Assembly (NCBI GenBank): GCA_029237695.1 | Contig: CM055279.1 | Location: 2,572,975 to 2,636,974 of the forward strand | Source of the DNA: Conchocele bisecta | Taxonomy: Eukaryota > Mollusca > Bivalvia > Lucinida > Thyasiridae | DNA: 64,000 nucleotides | Direction of reading: 5' to 3' | Part shown: positions 59,763-64,000 of the stretch, piece by piece | How the letters are laid out: every line of letters begins with the position of its first letter | Position numbering within the stretch: position 1 is the first letter of the stretch | Translations under genes and position numbers: made by a program | The notes under the pieces: generated by a model | Told to the model about the DNA's origin: nothing | The model's input: only the letters and a program-made list of their open reading frames with translations | Database searches by the model: none

Positions 59763-60944
59763 ATATACAAGCTTGACTAAAAACCTTAACCAAGGGGAAA
59801 TAACTAAGTAATCCAAGGATAAAAGTAGGTCAATGTCAAATATAGGTCAGGGATTATTGATGTACATCACTAGGAGATGAAGTTGTCCAAGTATGGTTGC
59901 TGTAGGCCCAGGAGTATTCCATATACAAGCTTGACTATAAACATTAACCAAGTTTGAGTACATGCCTTAACCAAGGGGAAATAAGGGAAATTCAAGGTTA
60001 AATGTAGGTGAAGGTAAACTATAGGTCAGGGCTTATTGATGTACATCCCTATGACAAAGTTATCCAAGTATGGTGTCCGTATGCACAATAGTATTCCGTA
60101 TAAAAGCTTGACTATAAACATTAACCAAGGTTGACTAAAAACCTTAACCAAGGGGAAATAACTAAGTAATTCAAGGTTAAATGTAGGTCAAGGTCAAATA
60201 TAGGTCAGGGGTTGTTGATGAAGAGATGAACTAGGAGATGAAGTTGTCTAAGTACGGTTGGTGTAGGGCCAGGAGTATTCCATCTACAAGCTTGACTAAA
60301 AACCTTAACCAATGAGACTTAAGTAAGTAATTCAAGAGGAAATGTAGGTCAAGGTCAAATATAGATCAGGGGTTATTGATGTACATCACTATGATAAAAG
60401 GTTGTCCAAGTATGGTGTCTGTATGCACAAAAGTATTCCATGTATAAGCTTGACTAAAAACCTTAACCAAGGATGACTAAAAACCTTAACCAAGGGGAAT
60501 TAACTAAGTAATTCAAGGTTAAATGTAGGTCAATGTCAAATGTACGTCATGGGTTGTTGATGTACATCACTAGGAGATGAAGTTGTCCAAGTATGGTTGG
60601 TGTAGGTCTAGGAGTATTTCATCTACAAGCTCGACTAAAAACCTTAACCAAGGGGAATTAACTAAGTAATTCAAGAGGAAATGTAGGTCAAGGTCAAATA
60701 TAGATCAGGGGTTATTGATGTACATCTCTATGAGAAAAGGTTGTCCAAGTATAGTGTATGTATGCACACTAGTATTCCATGTACAAGCTTGACTATAAAC
60801 ATTAACCAAGGTTGACTAAAAACCTTAACCAAGGGGAAATAACTAAGTAATTCAAGATTAAATGTAGGTCAAGGTCAAATATAGGTCAGGGTTTTTTGAT
60901 GTACATCACTAGGAGATGAAGTTGTCCCAAGTATGGTGGGTGTA

Positions 60945-61591
60945 CAGGGATCCTCCAGATTATCGGACAAAAATGGCAGTTTTTTTTTAACGATATTTTT
61001 CTTAAAATAGCAGCTACGGGCAAAAACTTTTCACAGAACAATCTTCGGTTCTTGCTTTCTCAACGCATGTAAACTATTTAGCAAACTGTGCCATCTTTCT
61101 CGCTTAAAATCGGGTCAGATCATCAGTCGTAAGATTGCCCCAAAATTAACATTGACAATCAATTATCCGGACAAACATATACTCGTCTTATAACTTGTAT
61201 TCTCAACATGAAATCATAATTGTATCGCCTGTAATCCAGTGTAAACAGCTTTGTGTAGTCCTGCAGAAAAAACAATCACCATTCGCTTCTTGGAAAACAT
61301 GTATTTGTGTTTATAGAATTTATTTTATTTATAGAACAACTCAGAAATGACGTAATGGGCGCATTCGATTACAAGTCCCCGCGAGACTTTTGACGTTGTA
61401 AACAACTTGTGGACAGAGTTGAGGAATATTTACAGCAAATATTACTAAAATGTTTACATTGGCAATACATTCTCCACACTGGCATGGAAACAGCAAGCAC
61501 CTGTATTTGATGCAAATTCTGATCAAACGAATAAACAGGTATTTTCATTTGTCCGATAAACTGATTGTCCGGATAATTGGTATGACCCCTG
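60945..61591. mobile_element. Pogo-like MITE, family 2, copy 3, with TA duplication
   Basis: CAGGGATCCTCCAGATTATC to GGATAATTGGTATGACCCCTG. The host core unit reads GGTGGGTGTA before and TAGGGCC after, where intact units have GTGGGTGTAGGGCC, so a TA duplication (60943-60944 and 61592-61593) is proven inside the window. Confidence 0.92.
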
Positions 61592-61633
61592 TAGGGCCAT
61601 GTGTATTCCATCTACAAGCTTGACTAAAAACCT

Positions 61634-63754
61634 ATATATCTATACATAATGCTTGCACGCCCCTTGCGGGTATTATGAGCATGAGAAAGTGCACGTCGGA
61701 TGTATTAGTAGAAGAAAAGGGTGACAAGTAAAAACATGTTGGTGGCTAAGAGTAAGAGGAAATAAAGTGATAGTCGGTTAGTGAAGCATGAAAAAGACAA
61801 AAGAGATAAAAGAAACCGGTTCTGGTCTCCTAGCAATGGGCCAGCTGGCCGGCCGACTGCCTGTTTAAATTGAACAGGGTCGGTCATTATGGCAATATTG
61901 TGAGGCAAGGAGTTCCAGAGAACAACAGAGTGCGGAAAAAAGGAAAATTTGTAGTAATTTGCAGTGGTATGAATTTGTCTGATGGAGAAAGGGTGCATAT
62001 TTCTTGTCAGTCTCATGGGCTGCTGCAGGTACGAGGGTAGTGTGACAGCTACCTGATGGTGGTAGATTTTGTGGAACATTGCCAATCTTGAGTCAGTACG
62101 CCTGTCGGTTAATGTACGCCATCCAAGACAGGTCTGCATGCTGGTCACACTGTCGTATGTAGAATAATTATGCTTAACCCACCGAACTGCCCGTCTCTGA
62201 ACCATCTCAATTGTATTTGTATTGTATTGTGTGTAGGGCGACCACACCGCAGATGCATATTCAAGCTGAGGCGGAAATAAAGTTGTATATGCAAGTTCCC
62301 TGACTTTTTCATTTTTAGTTTCAATGTTCCGTTTTAGAAATACCAGAGTTCTGTTTGCCGAATTGGTAATACGATTTATGTGAGTGTACGATTTATGTGA
62401 GTGTGTGTTCCATGTTAAATTTTGAGAAATGTCAACTCCAAGATATTTAGCATCATTTACTGTTGAAATAATTTGTCCATGAAGTATATAATTATGTTTT
62501 ATCGGATTTGTGTTTCTTGTAATGTTCATGGCTTGGCATTTCAGTGGGTTAAACTCCATATCCCATTTAGTTTCCCATATAACGAGGCGATCAAGGTCGT
62601 CTTGGAGTGATTTACATGCAGATTTGTTATCATGTGTTAGGTAAACTGCTGTATCATCGGCGAATAAACGGACTTGTGATGTAATTGTGTCTGGAAGGTC
62701 ATTTATGTAGAGAATGAAAAGCAATGGGCCGAGAACAGAGCCTTGTGGGACACCGGAGGTAACAGGGACTTCAGAAGAGGTTTCACCTGAGATCTACCAA
62801 TTAGGAAAGAATGTATCCAGTTTAAAGTCAAGTCTGAAACACCATGTTCTTGAAGTTTGAAAAGCAGTTTTAGATGGGTCACCTTATCAAATGCCTTACT
62901 AAAATCTGGTAGGACAATATCAGCGTGTTTGCCTTGTGTTAGGGTGCGGGCCAAGTAATCACTAAGCTGGATTAGTTGTGTCTCACAAGAACGCCTTTCC
63001 CTGAACCCATGCTGTAAGTCATACACGATGTTATACTTATTGAAATGAGAGGCGAGGTTAGAGGCTACAATGTGTTCCATGAGTTTGCATAGAATACAGG
63101 TCAAGGAGATAGGTCTGTAGTTTGCTGGGTTACTGGCGTCGCTTTTTTTGTACAAAGGGGCGACATTTGCATTGGTCCAGTCTGAAGGTAGTTTGCCATT
63201 GCAGAGTGATTTCTGAAAGATGAGTTGTATTATATTAAAAATCTCATCTTTCAGTTCTTCAAGTATTAATGGTTTGATGTTGTCGGGTCCTGCTGCTTTG
63301 TCTGTTTTAGACCGCCAAGAAGTTTGTAGACACCAGCTGCACTAATGTGTATGGGGGGCATTTTGGGGTACTTACTGGTGTGCGATGTTTCTTTCGAGAT
63401 ACCTAGGCGTCTAATGGTGCTGAGGCATGACTGATCAAGTGAGAGTGGTGCAAGGGGGGAAAAGACAGACCGAAATTGCCGGTTTCAAATATTTGCTTTG
63501 TCACTGATGCCTGACGGGACATTTCCAGTGATTTGGTCTTTTAGTGGTGCAATACCTTGAGAGTCTTGTTTTGCATCTTTTATCATACTGTATAATTTGT
63601 TTGAGCTAAAGTATGTTGAGTTTTCCTCCTGGTTTAATTCAAGTATATTTTCGAGGTAGTTATTATATGCATTTTTTATCTTCTGTTTTATTATTTGTTT
63701 AATTTCAGTAAATTTCTTCTTAAGATCATTCGTCTTGTTACCTTTTAGTTGTGT
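61634..63754 (-). mobile_element. 5'-truncated non-LTR retrotransposon (CR1/jockey-like LINE)
   Basis: Inserted in a pearl core unit: the left flank reads AAAAACCT and the right GAAACCTT, consistent with a short AAACCT duplication. Only the C-terminal part of ORF2 remains: the linker before RT (from about 63740), RT and the region after it. The endonuclease is gone. The 3' end has no poly(A) but a TATAGATATATAG-like run. Its RT motifs suggest the CR1/jockey branch; exact clade not certain. Confidence 0.88.
61705..63323 (-). pseudogene. Reverse transcriptase of the LINE, frameshifted
   Basis: Motifs in order on the minus strand: KAAGPDNI (about 63300), NYRPISLTCILCKLME and [28 protein letters not shown] (about 62750-62690) and the catalytic FADD box ([11 protein letters not shown], about 62655). 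The C-terminal part has VQRRAVRWV and a long tail with [17 protein letters not shown]. Frame breaks occur near 63315 and near 62790, and the usual LDFSKAFD reads LPDFSKAFD. It cannot make a full RT. Confidence 0.9.
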
Positions 63755-63876
63755 GAAACCTTAACCAAGGCGTAACGGTGACGCCCACGCCCACGCCCAC
63801 GCCCACGCCCACGCCGACACCCACACCGTGGTAACTACATAAGCTCTAACTATTCTTCGAATAGTCGAGCTAAAAA

Positions 63877-64000
63877 TGGTTCTACACAGCAATTTCATGG
63901 ATAAATTGAGATGTTTACTCTGGATCGCCAGTTCTTCTTACACTGCCCGGTGTCAGTATAGTTTCCTTCCTGGTAATCTATATATATAACTTCGAGGGCG
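63877..64000. other. Right edge, nothing recognised
   Basis: 124 bp after the pearl-like right end without visible feature. Confidence 0.4.

Larger units (their letters stand above)
56631..63876 (+). mobile_element. Composite of nested pearl-like elements, GACGCC family
   Basis: Same family as 30250-32790. Left ends (ACAAGAGCTGT) occur at 56632, 57597 and 58909; right ends (GAATAGTCGAGCTAAAA) at 58734-58751 and 63859-63876, each preceded by GACGCC or CCCACG microsatellite (58660-58706 and 63778-63826). The unit 57597-58751 lies inside the outer one: the outer sequence is broken at GGTTGAGTA and resumes at ACCTTAACC. Between 58909 and 63876 the core array is further interrupted by three other elements listed separately. 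Confidence 0.82.

Overview
This is eukaryotic nuclear DNA, AT-rich, very repeat-dense and gene-poor, most likely from a bivalve mollusc. The grounds are a B-box/coiled-coil/beta-propeller TRIM-like gene of the kind that is expanded in molluscs, tRNA-derived SINEs with a conserved central domain, and several elements built like the bivalve 'pearl' repeats: tandem core repeats of about 160 bp, then a short GC-rich microsatellite, then a terminal hairpin. Nothing looks bacterial or viral. Species cannot be told from the sequence.

Two host genes can be assembled, both on the minus strand. (1) A secreted sushi (CCP) domain gene has a signal-peptide exon at 13580-13505, the first half of a sushi domain at 9942-9835 and the second half at 380-303. 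Its second intron is 9.45 kb and full of mobile elements; later exons would lie beyond the left edge. (2) A TRIM-like gene has a B-box exon at 49622-49454 and a coiled-coil plus beta-propeller exon at 49069-47763, 491 codons in all. Its only visible coding intron (384 bp) is almost exactly one copy of a mobile element that also occurs, unspliced, at 18412-18813. Directly after its stop codon lies a satellite of about 3.4 kb (44463-47866) made of some 31 copies of a 107-bp unit that is the last 34 or so codons of this same gene.

Layout: 1-13.6 kb, sushi gene with intronic SINEs, a Ty3/gypsy remnant, a TIR element and palindromic MITEs; 13.6-25.6 kb, intergenic MITE field (TTAA-flanked, pogo-like and hairpin types); 25.6-26.3 kb, a GC-rich patch with a broken small Cys/His-rich ORF; 27-33.7 kb, tandem repeats with a nested pearl-like element; 33.7-43 kb, TTAA MITEs and several pearl-like families, one array sitting inside a MITE; 43-49.6 kb, TRIM gene and its satellite; 49.7-56.5 kb, more MITEs and pearl-like elements; 56.6-63.9 kb, nested pearl-like arrays broken by a MITE with 3- or 5-bp target duplication, a pogo-like MITE with a perfect TA duplication, and a 5'-truncated LINE with a frameshifted reverse transcriptase.

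The most notable points are the exon-derived satellite, the element-derived intron, and the shared architecture of at least five unrelated pearl-like families. All calls come from reading the sequence; no database search was possible.
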